The notes below the pieces were generated by a model. The model was not told where the DNA came from and searched no databases. It worked only from the letters and a program-made list of their open reading frames with translations. The position numbers and the translations under genes are program-made. From Galbula dea (taxonomy: Eukaryota > Chordata > Aves > Piciformes > Galbulidae): a stretch of 64,000 nt of DNA. This document shows, one piece after another, positions 50,835 to 63,006 of the stretch. The DNA lies in the NCBI GenBank assembly GCA_013399015.1, contig VWZX01008606.1, positions 124,001 to 188,000 on the forward strand. Reading direction: 5' to 3'. Every line of letters begins with the position of its first letter. Position 1 is the first letter of the stretch.

Positions 50835-53163
50835 CAGTTTTTCACAGTCTGCTAGGTGCTGTAATGCAAGAGAGACTTCTATAACTTTATTTAAATTACT
50901 TAAAAATAATTGTGTATGAAAAGTAAAAGGCTTAGGTGAGGTATTTTTGCAACATGTGCTTTCTGGCAAGGCACAAACCCATGCTGGTGAGCAAGCTGCC
51001 TGGGATTTACTTGTGAATTTAGAGTGTTCATTATGTACCTAATGACTGATCCAGGTTTAGGTCCTTATATTTTAAAGTAGATGTTATCCCCTGTAGATCT
51101 CATGAGTTAATTTAAAATATTGTGTGTCAAATCCCATTAAGGTGATTTAATTATAATCTGTGATAATACCTTTTGAAAACTTCATGATTATCCCTGATAT
51201 AGTCTCACCTGATAGATGTGGTTATGCAGTGGAAGTAATAAAGTCTGATAAAGGAATGAAAATGAGTAGGAATTTGAAAATTCACAGGTAAAGTTAGGTA
51301 TGCTTGGAGTGTCTGAAGAAGGAACACCAGTATCTATTGATACCAGGGGGAAAATAACTTGCTCCTCTTTTCCCATTTTGGAAAGGCAGCACTACACTTG
51401 CTCTCTGGGATCTGGTTTTGGTAGTCTTGCACGTTCTTCTGATGTGCTTGGTGGTGTCTATCACCAACCTGAAGTGGTGACTTCTGGTCCAGGCCCATGG
51501 TGTTGAGAAGACAGACAATTTTATACTTAAGTATCTAAAGTTTTCAGTTTTGTATGTACTTGTTGCGTATGTGGCAAGGAGCCAGTCAAAAGCCTGACCT
51601 AGTAGAATTTGAAGCATCTGGCTATAACATTATTGATTAAAATGGAGTGCAAACATGCAAAAAATGTAGTAAGACAGGAATCTCTCAGTAAGTAATCTCT
51701 GCATGTCTTGGTAAGAGGCCCAACTTATTTGTAATACATCTTGGATTGTTTTCAAGATGGAAGGTCTTCTGAACTGTCAGCTCTTGCATATGTCTGACAA
51801 AAGGTATGTGTTGGGTTGGCATATTAAGTAGGTTTTGGTCTCAAGTTGTTGAGAAGGTGTAGTGGTTTTACAAGACTTAATGGTTATATTGAAGTCAATA
51901 AAAATACATGTATACACATCAGTAGGGTTAGTATTTTATCTAAAAGCGTGTAACTTAATTGGCTACTAGTAGGTGATGTAGCTAGTTGTGTCCATGAAAA
52001 GTTGTGTGAATACTTATCCTTCAATTGACTGATGAAAATCTTGGAATAAGTAAAGATGAGTTATCCATTCCTGGTTTGATTCCTGAAGCACTTATGGAGA
52101 GAATTTATATGTCTCTTTTCAGTCCAGTGGCTACAAATACTGGCCACTTGTTATCATTCATCTGTATGTACTCTGTGTGGATAAAATACACGTAAAATGT
52201 GTAGGTACATGTGTAAACTTATGTCTTTTTAAAAATATACATACACATATATTTTCCTGCTCAACTTTTAATGTTGAGCTTCACAGGTTAGGTGCATGTT
52301 CCTGAACTATTTGCACCAATATAGTTATTTTTATAAGCCTACCTACGTAGCCACCTGCTTTATTTTGTATATGTCAAGCCCTTGAAAAATGTTGTAGTAA
52401 TGCTAGGAGGAAATCTTCCTCAATGCTGTGAAACCAAGACTGTCAGTAAACTGCAGTTATATTCAGATGGCTAAGATATTTATTCTTCCTGCTAAATGCA
52501 AATTTATATTTTTTTTTGCCAATGAGAAGAAATCAGACAGAAAAAATGTCTAATTATACAACATTTTAATCTTTAATTTACTCCTGCTTTAATCTCCAGT
52601 GGTGACCTACAGACTGGCTGATGAACTATGAAAAAGGTATAGGAATAGTGTTTGTACTGCAGAATGCAGAATTTTTTTTCCTCTCAGTTTTCTGTCTTGG
52701 AAGCGAGGTTGCATGTGAAGGGTCTGGGCTTAATGTGTGTTTTCAGGATGTGGTGGTTTAAAGGAGGGAGGGGTAGAGATTAGTGGGGAAAGGATGAGGA
52801 GGTGCATGGATGGTTTAGTGTTGTTTTTAAAGCTACTGGCTCGTGAAGAGTAAGTCTTTTGTTTCCCTAATCTGCCAGTTAATTGTTTTCATTGTTTGTG
52901 TGGAGATTTACCAGAGGTGGGTGAGAAGTGCCAAATAATGAACACATCCTCATCAAAATAAGTTTACAGGCAGTTATTATTGAATACAGCTCTGGCTGCA
53001 GCCTTCTACCCAGCTCCTCTTGCACACCCTCAAAGTGCCCTGGAACTGGAAAATCCTGTAGAAACTAGAGATGTGCAGACAGATATTCAAAGTCCAACTG
53101 TTTCTAAGACCAAAACAAAGGCTACTATTTAAAGCAGTAAAAGAGGAATGGATATCAAGTAGA

Positions 53164-53383
53164 GGAGGGTAGATTTAGGGTTGGATATTAGGAAGAAGTT
53201 CTTCACTGTTAGCGTGGTGAGACGCTGGAAAAGGTTCCCCGGAGAGGTGGTGGAAGTCTTTAAGGCAAGGCTGGATGGAGCTCTGGGCAACCTAATCTAG
53301 TGGAAAGTGTCCCTGCCAGGCAGGGGGATTGGAACTAGATGATCTTTAGGGTCCCTTCCAACTCTGACAATTCTATGATTCTA
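53164..53383 (+). mobile_element. CR1: CR1 retroposon, 3' fragment with internal deletion
   Basis: The 'ttggatattaggaagaagtt' and 'ctagatgatctttagggtcc' segments and the 'ttctatgattcta' tail identify a CR1 subfamily whose consensus reads 'gatgatctttaaggtccc'. Compared with the neighbour at 53452 it lacks about 20 bp around 'gatgccc-atccctg'. Sense to ZNF804A. Confidence 0.92.
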
Positions 53384-53451
53384 CTGACTGTTCTCCTGTT
53401 TGTGTTATTCTTAAGAAAGGTGTGTTGGAAATAAGTTGTTCTCTTAGAAAT

Positions 53452-53588
53452 AGAGGTTGTGGATGCCCTATCCCTGCCAATATTCCAGGCCAGGTTGGAT
53501 GAGGCTTTGAGCAGCCTGTTCCAGTGGAAGGTGTCCCTGCCTATGGCAAGGGTCACGAGATGATCTTTAAGGTCTCTTGCAACCCAGG
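53452..53588 (+). mobile_element. CR1: Second CR1 3' fragment, same orientation
   Basis: It starts near 'agaggttgtggatgcccta', then 'ggccaggttggatgaggc', 'gaaggtgtccctgcctatgg' and 'gatgatctttaaggtctctt'. It stops at 'gcaacccagg' without the usual octamer tail. It sits about 70 bp downstream of the previous copy and overlaps the same consensus segment, so it is a separate insertion or a duplicated piece rather than a continuation. Confidence 0.9.
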
Positions 53589-53706
53589 AACTTGCTCCAG
53601 CAAAGTTTCTCAATAAAGTTCCTTTATTTTTTTTGAGGTTTTTGTCAGAGGATCTTCACTGTCTATTTTTGAAATTCAGTCTCTCTTACCACTGATGTTT
53701 TTATTT

Positions 53707-53794
53707 TGTTGTGTGGTTTCATAGTTTGGTGGTGTTTTGGTTTTGTTTGGTTGGTTGGTTTGGATCTCTTTTTTTTTTTGGGGGGGGGGGGGGG
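53707..53794. repeat. G+T-rich tract ending in T11-G15 homopolymers
   Basis: GGTTTTG and GGTT units ('ggtggtgttttggttttgtt', 'ggttggttggtt') lead to a run of 11 T (53769-53779) and then 15 G (53780-53794). The G run is a strong candidate for G-quadruplex formation in the sense strand of the ZNF804A pre-mRNA, and it is a likely site of sequencing error. Confidence 0.9.
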
Positions 53795-56511
53795 TGTCCT
53801 CTTTTTACAAGGTTAGGAGTTCTGTCTGGGGCTCTGTGGGTATTTTCATAGCTCTGTTTCTGCAGCATAGCTCATCAGATACTAGCAACTTTTGATACAG
53901 TTGGTCATTTCCCCCTCCCTCCACTAAATTACTAGGTTTGTGTGTGTTAGATTTAACTAAACCAACCTCCCAGGATTGTGTATATTGAAATGATGCTAAA
54001 TGTTGATCATTTAGGAAAAGATGTCAGTCTTCTGTATTTTTATATTAAAGCTGTTTAAGGAAAAAAAAAATCATAACCATGTTCACAAAATTTATTTATT
54101 CAAGCATTTTTTCCTCATTTTAAGTGGTAGTCTTGTTCATACACCCCTCTCTTTATCTACTGGTCTTGGATTCACTCTTGTATGCCAGTTAATTTCTGTG
54201 GCTTTCCTGATGTTAATGTGTGGTGCTGTATGGTTTTTTAGCTGGTAGGAGTTCAACAGAAATTTTTGTGGTAGACTTGTTTATGTTAGTGGTTGTTTAT
54301 GTTAGCTGAGAAACATGGACTAATGAGACCTAGATTTTAGTCCTTTGTCTGCATGAACTAATATTTTACTCTTGACTACTGCCATTACAGTTAGTGGGAC
54401 ATCTACAAAAAGAAATGGCCCAGAGTACCAAAGTAGTAAGTAGCATCTTCCCAAGATTTGTGGGATCCTCCTGAGTTTGCTCTGTCTGCTGCAACAGTTT
54501 AAGTCTTCTGACCAATACCTTCCCTTTCTTTGAAAGAGTGAGGCAAGATATCAGGAGAAAAACTGATCTGCCCTGAAAGACACCTGTTTTCTCAGGGGAA
54601 AGTTAAGACACACAGCTTCACTGTTACTCCTCAATTGTGCTTCATGGTTTTGGTACTGTGGTTGCTAATAAAAGAGAAGAAAAACTTCACCAGAGTTTGT
54701 TTTCTAAAAACACTTCTGTCTTGGGTTGTGTGTGGTTCTCAAGCTTGTGTTATAGAGGTGTCTCCTTGGTCATGGTTACTGAAGAAGTTGCCTTGGTCTG
54801 GTCTTCTATGAGTCAGCAGATGGGTGCTATACAGGATCTGATTCAGCTGGGGTAAAACCTGTGGAGAATAAATATTGTTTCTGAGAGCAGGGAGTTTTCT
54901 GAGGCCTATGAGGTGTGACAGTCTTCTGTTTAGCTGATTAATTGCAGTGTAGCAGGAAGGATGCTACAATGAGTATTGATTTCTTTTGTGCATAGAACTC
55001 ATTTTGCTCCAGCTTGTGAATTGCCTTCATGAGCTGACAATCCATTAAGGATCACTTTGTGTGTCTCTTCCTTCGTTATTGCTTCTTTTACTGCTTTCTG
55101 CTTAACTGCCTTTAAAATACATTGTCAAGGCAAAAATAAAAGAAGTAAAGGAGAAAGTGTAATGGGAACAAAGCAGTTTGGCTCTTGGTAAATTACTGCA
55201 AAAAAACCTGTACTAGGTGACTATCTACAAAGGTGGTTTCAAGGAGCTAAACATATATTAAAATTACTTTATAGTAGGGTAACTCACCTAATGGTTGTAA
55301 TTTTGTCTCATGAATACACCTTTTATTGTAAGTTGTTTGGTTGGTTTTTTTAAGTCTAAAGACTTAAAATTCCAGTTTTATGTGGACATAATTTAGTCTT
55401 TCCCATTCTACAGGGCCAGTCAATGCCTCATATTCTGAATATGTGCCACTTATACCTTCACATATGCCATGTTTTGGTTTTCATCATGTCCAGGAGGGTT
55501 GTTTCTTCTTTTTCTGACTAAGGAATGAAACAATGTTTCTCTATATTAATCTGTTTGCTTTTTCAAGGAAATAAACAAGGACTGTGACACAAGTCCACCA
55601 AGTACATTTTAGTAACAAAATGTAGCTTTTTGCAAGAAAATTTGGTATTTCCCTTAAGCACCTAAGTGCATTGATTAAATTTTGATACTTCTATTGTAGG
55701 AGGGTTTGGAATTAAAAATTTCTAGATAAGGCTGTCACTTGTAAGGCTGGCAAATTAAGAGGACCACTGTGCTCTGTTATGGAAGAAAATGTATTATTTT
55801 TGTCACCACAAAAATTTTTTAAGTTGTAATAATTTCTCACATGTCCTTGTTTTTTATCCTTTTCATGCCATTTGGTTTGATATTAGGTAAGTCTTATCCT
55901 CCCACAAGTCTCCTTCTGTTACCACTCTCTTAATCTCAGGGATGGTTATTGACTGTCTGCATAGTGATTTGTGATCCTAGTGGTGGAGAGCTCTACTTGA
56001 AGGGCTGGACTGCATTTTTAGGCAACAGATGTTGCTAAAGCTGCCTTGAAAAATACAGCTAAAATGTCCTGTGGCACTGGCTATTAAAAGGTAGTTTAAT
56101 ATAGTTAGTCACACAAGCAAGGTGTATCTTGAATGTTATAGTTTATACCCTACAAGTGTATGTGTGTCTTTTCCAACACCTCAGCAATGAATTGTTTGTG
56201 GATTTGGGGAACTGGAGAATCTCAATAGTCATGTTGGAGATTTTACCCCGCGAACCAAATGAAGTGTTCAATTCGAGGTTTCCTGCTAAAGGCATTAATC
56301 TGCTGTGGCTAGGTTAAAAGACAGGTTTCCAGTTTAAAACATGGGAGAAAATAGCCTGAGTTTTTATCAACATTGTACACAACTGTTTTAATTAATAATT
56401 AAAGTTAAGAACAGTCTGCTCAACATGCAAATACCAAAAGTACACTAAGCATAACAGCAAGAAAAGAAAATCCATGGAGGAACATACTTAGCAGTCCAGC
56501 TTGGTTTTACC

Positions 56512-56662
56512 AAGGGGTGGAGTCACCACCCCTGAAAGTATTCAAAAGACTTGTAGATGTGGCTCTTGGCAATGTGCTTTAGTGGCAGAGTGGTGTTGGG
56601 TCAATGGTTGAACTCGATGATCTTAGAGACTTATGACCTTTATGATGCTGTGATTCTATGAC
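56512..56662 (+). mobile_element. CR1: CR1 retroposon, short 3' fragment carrying an extra 3' flank
   Basis: It starts 'aaggggtggagtcaccaccc', then 'cttgtagatgtggctcttgg' and 'gatgatcttagagact', and ends 'gctgtgattctatg'. Beyond this end, 56661-56731 matches the sequence after the CR1 at 58034 (see the separate entry). Its 5' truncation point differs from that of the 58 kb copy. Confidence 0.92.
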
Positions 56663-56731
56663 TGTGTTAACTTGAGTGTTGCCCAGGACAGAAGGATGCC
56701 CAGGGTTAAAGGAAGAAGGCAAATACCTGAA
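56661..56731 (+). repeat. Non-CR1 sequence shared with 58281-58351 (copy 1)
   Basis: 71 bp starting 'actgtgttaacttgagtgtt' and ending 'aaggcaaatacctgaa', directly abutting the 3' end of a CR1. It aligns without gaps to 58281-58351 at 63 of 71 positions. Similarity stops right after 'aaatacctgaa'. I did not find this sequence next to the other CR1 copies in the window. Confidence 0.9.
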
Positions 56732-58033
56732 AAGAAAAGCAGTAGTCTTGTATTTCTCCACAATGAGTAACAGCTTTCTCAGTGACAGGGTAGGCTGAAC
56801 CTTATGAGGCTTTTCTATGGGCTCCAACTAGCTGTACCCAAAGAGTCAAGTTGCCAACTTGGTGAAGCAGTGGTGGGAGGAATGGGAAAAAAGACTTCTA
56901 TTTTAAGTAAAAAAAAAAAAGATAATCTTTTGTAAATATGGGGGTTTTTTTTCTTATTCCTAGTGTATCATGTCTCACACAAAATCTTCCCACCTGGTTT
57001 CCATTTGTACTTCTGTGCTGGGTACTAACATTTCATTCTCTGCTTATAGCAGAAATATTCTTAGTATTCAAAACACGAGTATGCTATCATCTTAGTTCAA
57101 CAGTGCTTTTAGGTTTCTCCCAGTGCCAGCATTGTTGATTTGTAGACCTGTGTCTCAGTAATATTGCCTTCTTGTCATAAATTTTGTAATGATTTAGATG
57201 ATTCAAACTGGTAACTCCTGGAACTCTTATGTCAGTTTGTGTGCATCCCGAATGCATTTGCTTAATAGTTTCTTTTTAAGATAATGATAAAAAAACTCTC
57301 TTTAGAAGTGTTTTTTCCTCAAAGTGGTTCATATCCCAATTTCTGTTTTGCCAGCTATAAGTTTTCAAGGATTATGCAAAGAGACCAAATTAATTATGAA
57401 GTATCTGGTAATATATATTTTTTTTCTCCTTAGAGACATTAAAGCTCCTGTAAGTTCTGGAATGACTGCTTTTGTTTTTAATATCCCTTTGGCTAAAGAA
57501 AAATCAGTGCTGAAAGATAAAAGAATAATATTTTTAGTAGCATTCTTGGATGAAGTAGGTCTGCTTTTTCTTTATTGGAAATCTTTCTGAACATTGGCTA
57601 GTTCTTGCAGCTCCTAATAGGCTCTTTTTAAGTTGGGAAAGATTTTGATGGTTGAGTGTGCCAATGAGTTGAACGTGCAGAGCTACCATGTGTGGTATTT
57701 TGTGATAACTGTGAAAAGAGATTGGAGAGAGATCTTCACATCACAGTTTGTTCTGTGCAAGACTAGTGCCAACACCAAAGAGTGACTTTCCCCAGACTGA
57801 GTTTTACATGCACAGCAGGTAAGAAGCAATATATAGGCTTGAACTGTAAAGAATTCCCATCACAGAACAAAAAAGAGAGGAGGAAAAGAAGAGGAGCAGT
57901 GCATAGAAAGGATGCAGAGAAATCATCTGAAAATAACCTTTGCCAGAGGAAAAGTATTCATTTCTCTTTAATTTTAATGAGAATAATACCACAGTAAGAT
58001 GTTTGCAAGGTCAGCCAGTTTTAATGTGTCATT

Positions 58034-58284
58034 GAAGAAATGGCCTCAAGTTGTTCCAGGGGATGTTTAGGTTGGATATTAGGAGAAATTTCTTCACTGA
58101 AACAGTTGTCCCACCCTGGCACAGGCTGCCCAGGGAAGTGGTGGAGTCACCATCCTGGAAATGTTCAAAAAAACTTGTAGATGTGGCACTTGGCAACACG
58201 ATTTAGTGGTGTGGTGGTGTTGGTTTAACAGTTGGACTTGATGGTCTTAGAGTGTCTTTTCCAACCTTAATGATTCTATGATTA
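58034..58284 (+). mobile_element. CR1: CR1 retroposon, 3' fragment carrying the same extra 3' flank
   Basis: It starts 'gaagaaatggcctcaagttg', continues 'aggttggatattaggagaaa' and 'aacttgtagatgtggcactt', and ends 'ccaaccttaatgattctatg' plus 'att'. It is about 100 bp longer at its 5' end than the 56.5 kb copy and shares with it the 'cttgtagatg' variant (the 15.7 and 32.4 kb copies read 'gtatagatg'). Confidence 0.95.
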
Positions 58285-58351
58285 TGTGAACTTGAGTGTT
58301 GGCCAAGACACAAGGATGCCCAAGGTTAGAGGAAGAAGGCAAATACCTGAA
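58281..58351 (+). repeat. Non-CR1 sequence shared with 56661-56731 (copy 2)
   Basis: 71 bp starting 'attatgtgaacttgagtgtt' and ending 'aaggcaaatacctgaa', aligned without gaps to the 56.7 kb copy with 8 mismatches. It overlaps the last few bases of the CR1 tail as annotated above. Confidence 0.9.
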
Positions 58352-60694
58352 GCTTGTGTACTCTGGGTCCAGCCAGGACAATCTTCTTGGTCTCAGTGCT
58401 TAGAGCATACAATGTGATGCAGTCTGCTGGTGCTTGAGACAGGAAGTTCTCTGGCACAGTACAGCTGTGGCCTGACTTTTTTAGGGTATATTGACATGTT
58501 TTAGTAAAAATGCTGTAAATCTCACTTGGGAAGTTTGGATCCTTGAAATTTATTTTTGTGAGGTAACTTATACAGTGTGTGACGTGTGTTTAGCCAGTGT
58601 GAATAAATCATTAACATGAAATACACCTTTTTAAAACTCATTAGTTTGAGCTGAATTTAATTTATTTAGTTTGTCCTGAATTCAGGTTTCTTTTTATAGT
58701 TAGAAGCTGATTGCCTTCATTCATCTTTTTACAGTAGTAATTCAGAATACTTTGAAGTGTAAGTTGTTACTTTAGTGTCACAATGCTTGAGAAAGAAAGT
58801 GAAACATGCATGGGTAACAAAACTTTAAATAATGTGAAAGCATTGAGAAGGGGGCAGAGGATTTTTTTTGGAAAAATTATTACTTAAGAAACTTCCAACA
58901 ACAATGTACTTAAAATAGCTAACTCACCACAGTAGTTTGGACTGATTTAACTGTAAAGCAGATAAGTTAATTGAAGTTCATCTTACATTTTTACAGCAAA
59001 GTATTTATAGCGGAGTACTTTTATTCTGAAGATCTTCTGAGTGTTTTAGGGCTACAAAGATAATTAAATCCCTTTTACCCATATGTCTCTAAGGTGGTGG
59101 TTGAAAGTTGGGGATTAAGAAAAATACCTTTTTCAGTGTTTCTTGTTCATAAGTTATGATAACATTGTCAACATCAAAAGCACCTGTGAAAGCTGTAATT
59201 CTAATTTCATGATAAGATGGTACTGAAATTCTTATCAGGTCTTTTATACTTTATTATATTCTGCCTTTGAATTCAAATGCTGTACTTGGTCATTAAGGCT
59301 TATGGTCAAGTTTTATTCTGATATTCATCTGATACCAGTTTTTAACATGACAGATCCATATGGGGACTGTGTTGTAATAGCCCAGAATGAAAGAACACAC
59401 TAATATTTTAACAGCCCTCTTGGGCTTTTGGCCATGGAAGGCTTTGTGCTTCAGTGAGGATTTTGGCTTTGATTCCTGTGGCTGAGTGACTTAACCTGGA
59501 TGCAGGAAATCTGCATGCTGCTCATTAATTTATCTTTGACCTTGAGCAGGGAAGCTCAAAAATATGTAGATGTGAGCACAATTAATGGCTTTCAAAAATC
59601 TGGACATATGCCTGGCTTCAGTTATCTGTGGGGAAAAAAAAAAGATAAACACTTTTGTTTATTTTACATATTTTTGTTTTGTCTTTCTTGTTTGTGAAAG
59701 TAAACTGTTTGTGGAACATAGATATAGAGGTCAGAGGAATAGGAGCACAGGGTTTGTTGGCTCCAGGAGCTAATCCTGTCCTATCTGCTGGATGCACTAA
59801 GCATCATACTGCAATGATAATACTTTTCATAGTCACGTTATGTGTCTTTAAAGGAAACATTAACTGTACTGTAAAATAACTGAAAAAGAAATTAGAAGGC
59901 TGGATAGCTATTTCTGGTCAACTAGAAGACTTAGCTGTAATCTGAAGGATGATTTTTAGTTTTCACATTTTGAGGATCTGTCACACACACACACAAAAAA
60001 GTGTGATTGCACATAAATGTGGTCTGATAAGAATAAAGCACTGCTCCCCTAAAATAATTTTTATTTCAAAGCTTTAAAAATGATTTACAAAGTGTGAATA
60101 AATGTACTAAAATTATCTTTAAGAAAAACCAACAAAAACCCCAAGATTTAAATTATAAGCATCTGAGAGATGATCCCTTTGGAGTGAAAATGAGCTATGG
60201 ACAGCTGTCAGTTTTTGCTCTAAATTTGTTTTCCTAATGTTGTGGCACTAAATTTATTCTGGAGAAAATACTGCCACAGAGGAGAAGAACCTGAGTAGAA
60301 GAATCTGTTTCTGTGACCTATTTATTATTCCTTCCCACTCCCACCTGGTGGCCCCAGCTTTCTGCAGTGGCCCACCCCAGCCAAGAGGTGCTGTTCACCT
60401 GCTCTTTGCAAATTTATCATCTTTGTTTGCCCGTCACCTGCTCTTCTCTGGCTGCAGAGCTGCTGGGCAGCAGGAGTTTCCTTGCCCATCCTGATATTCA
60501 GAGGTGTCCCCTTAACTTCTTATGGAGGGAGGTGGGACCAAGGCATAGGTTGACCTTGGGTGTCCAGGGAGCCATCCTGAGGATAAGGTTCACAAGCTGT
60601 AGCAAATCTAATGGATTTCTGTGAAGTTGTGTAGCTGAGGAGAATTCTTATGTTATGCTGGATAGATGGATGTGTACTAGCATTACTTTTTACT
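58352..60694. other. Intronic stretch without recognised features
   Basis: AT-rich intron DNA containing a short CA repeat near 59983 and an A+C-rich patch at about 60124-60147 ('gaaaaaccaacaaaaacccc'). No exon is seen. Confidence 0.5.
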
Positions 60695-60912
60695 CACAGA
60701 ATCATTAAGTTTGGAAGAGACCTTCAAGGTCATCAAGTCCAACTGTCAACCTATCACCACCATGCCACTAGACTATGTCCCTAAGTACCACATCTGTGTG
60801 CTTTTTAAACACCTCCAGGGGTGGTGACTCCACCAGCTCCTCGTGCCAATGTCTAACAACTCTTTCAGAGAAGAAATTTTTCCTGCTATCCAATCTAAAC
60901 AATCTGGGCACC
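60695..60912 (-). mobile_element. CR1: CR1 retroposon, 3' fragment, antisense
   Basis: The + strand shows the reversed CR1 end 'cacagaatcattaagtttgg', then 'ggtcatcaagtccaactgtc', 'taagtaccacatctg', 'ggtggtgactccaccagctc' and 'tttttcctgctatccaatct'. This is the only CR1 in the intronic part of the window that lies antisense to ZNF804A. Just beyond its 5' junction is an A+C-rich patch (about 60955-61000). Confidence 0.95.
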
Positions 60913-61325
60913 AGAGAGGTTTGGAATTTCACTTTTCTCTTTCTCAGAAAGAAAAAAACCAAAATAAACAACACCAACAAAAAAGTAAACTCTAAAAAAC
61001 CCAGCAATGTAGCTTTGAGCCTGTTTTGGGTGAGGAGTAAGTATTCTGATGCTTTCAAAATACAAGCATTTTATTTGGAGTTGCAAAACAACTGCTAAAA
61101 TGATGCTTTGAAGTGAAGTAGTCTTTTCCCCCCAAGATGTATTATCCCCATCAGTCCCAGGTGACCCACTTCCCATCCAGGTAAACTGGCTTTCTAGTAA
61201 TCTGTCCAGACCTCCTGCTTCTCTGCTTGTAATCAATCCATCTGATGTATCCTAGAACCAAAGGAAATGATGGGGTTGTGTAAAGGCAGCACCATTTCTC
61301 CAGAGACCCACCCACAGAAGAGGAT

Positions 61326-61361
61326 GGGGCTGGAAGGTGTTTGGGGGCTGGAAGGTGTTTT
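61326..61361. repeat. Two-copy tandem duplication, 18-bp unit
   Basis: 'ggggctggaaggtgtttg' at 61326-61343 is followed directly by 'ggggctggaaggtgtttt' at 61344-61361, with 17 of 18 bases identical. Confidence 0.95.
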
Positions 61362-62950
61362 GCAGTGCAGTCCTAAATTGTAAAATCAGATGCTTTAATT
61401 CTTTTTGTAGACATTTCGGATTAATAGAAAGGAGAAAAAAATGTCATGGTTTGGGTTATGTGGTAGATATTAGAATGAGTTCATTTTCTGCCAGAAGACT
61501 CAATCTGAATGTGAAGTCATGAATAGCTCTGTTGTATTTCCTAAGGGATAAGTTGGGTTTGACTCAACTGTCCCACAGGTACTTTGCCTGGAGAGCTTTA
61601 GTTTGTATTTTACTGTATCTTCTGATCTTCTCAGACTGTGGCTGCTTTTATTATTGTCTCAATAAGAGGATAGAAAATTTATTTACATATCTGGTGTATA
61701 AAAATACTATGCAATAGCAAAGACATGGAAATACCAGATTGTTGTAGGCCCTTGTTCAAGCAGTCTAGATGATTTAATAAAGAACAAAATCCTTGGTAGT
61801 GTTTTGCAGCAATTACAGCATCCTACCAATAGTGAACAGCTTCCCCAACATGTATTTATTTAAGTTCTAGTGAAACAAACAAAAAAGTATTAATTACTAA
61901 ACTACAAAGCTGTGTTTTCCCATTTTTAATCTGTGTGATTTTTGTCTTTAGATAAAGACTCCCTGCTAGTTTGGGGTGGTTCTGTTCTGTTTGAGATAAT
62001 CATCAAATAATAGCTTATTCAATACAAGGGTCAATTCAGTGGCAGATTAGTGTAGCATTCAGCAGTAAAAATAAATATCCTCAAACTGTACATACCCAAA
62101 GCACTATTTAATTCTAATACAAATTATGCTGAATATTTTACAGATTTGCATGACTTGTCTCTGCAGTCTTGTGGTCAAACCAAGAAAAAATGAGATCTAA
62201 ACAGTAGGTTTTAGGCTTGGGCAGAAATAACAAAGTGTCTCTAAATGGTTTAGGCTGCCTTACTTTAAAAAATGCAGCTCTCTTAAATTTTGCAACTTCA
62301 GTCCCTGATAAATAGGATTTTGAAAGTATGAAAACAGCTTATCATGAAAGAAAGAACACTTAGTTTATTCTATTGGGTAAAGTCTTTTGGAGGTGATTGC
62401 TGTCTCAGTAAGACAGCATTCAGCACTCTTGGGGCACAAGCATCTGTCACTCAAACAGATGTCACCCCATAAACCTGAAAATACAACCTTTTTTGTGTGT
62501 GTGGGGGGGTTTTCTTCCATTTTGTGGATAAGTGAAATCTTCAGGTTGATATGCTTAGTGACATTTGCTGAAGTGACAGATGTTTAGGTCTAATAGCCCT
62601 CAATGGGGAGGTGACCTTGTTGGCTTAGTGGGAGTTCAGTGTCAAGTGCTATAATTACATGTACACAGAATATATGCTTCTATGAAGGATTCAATTCATA
62701 AGGATATTTTTACACTTCAGATTGCTCTGTGTGTAATGGAGAGGCTTGGAAAAAGAGAGTAAGATTTCAGGGTTTAATTCTAGCTTGACCTAAATAGAAC
62801 AAGGTTAACTCAACCATCTTTGTAGATGTAAATAAACCTGGAAGTGTGGAGGCTGAATGGTGGAACAACAGCCCAAGACTCAAATTCTAGAGCTTGTTCC
62901 TTTCTCCTGGATGGTGTAGTTATTATACTCATTCTAGCCTGGAGGACTAC

Positions 62951-63006
62951 AGTTGGACTTGATCATCTTAGAGGTCCAACCTTGATAATTCTGTGATTCT
63001 ATGATT
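62951..63006 (+). mobile_element. CR1: Very short CR1 3' end
   Basis: Only about 55 bp: 'agttggacttgatcatctta', 'gaggtccaaccttgataatt', then the octamer-type tail 'ctgtgattctatgatt'. A 'cttttcc' internal segment of the usual CR1 end is missing. It is an extreme 5' truncation. Confidence 0.88.
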
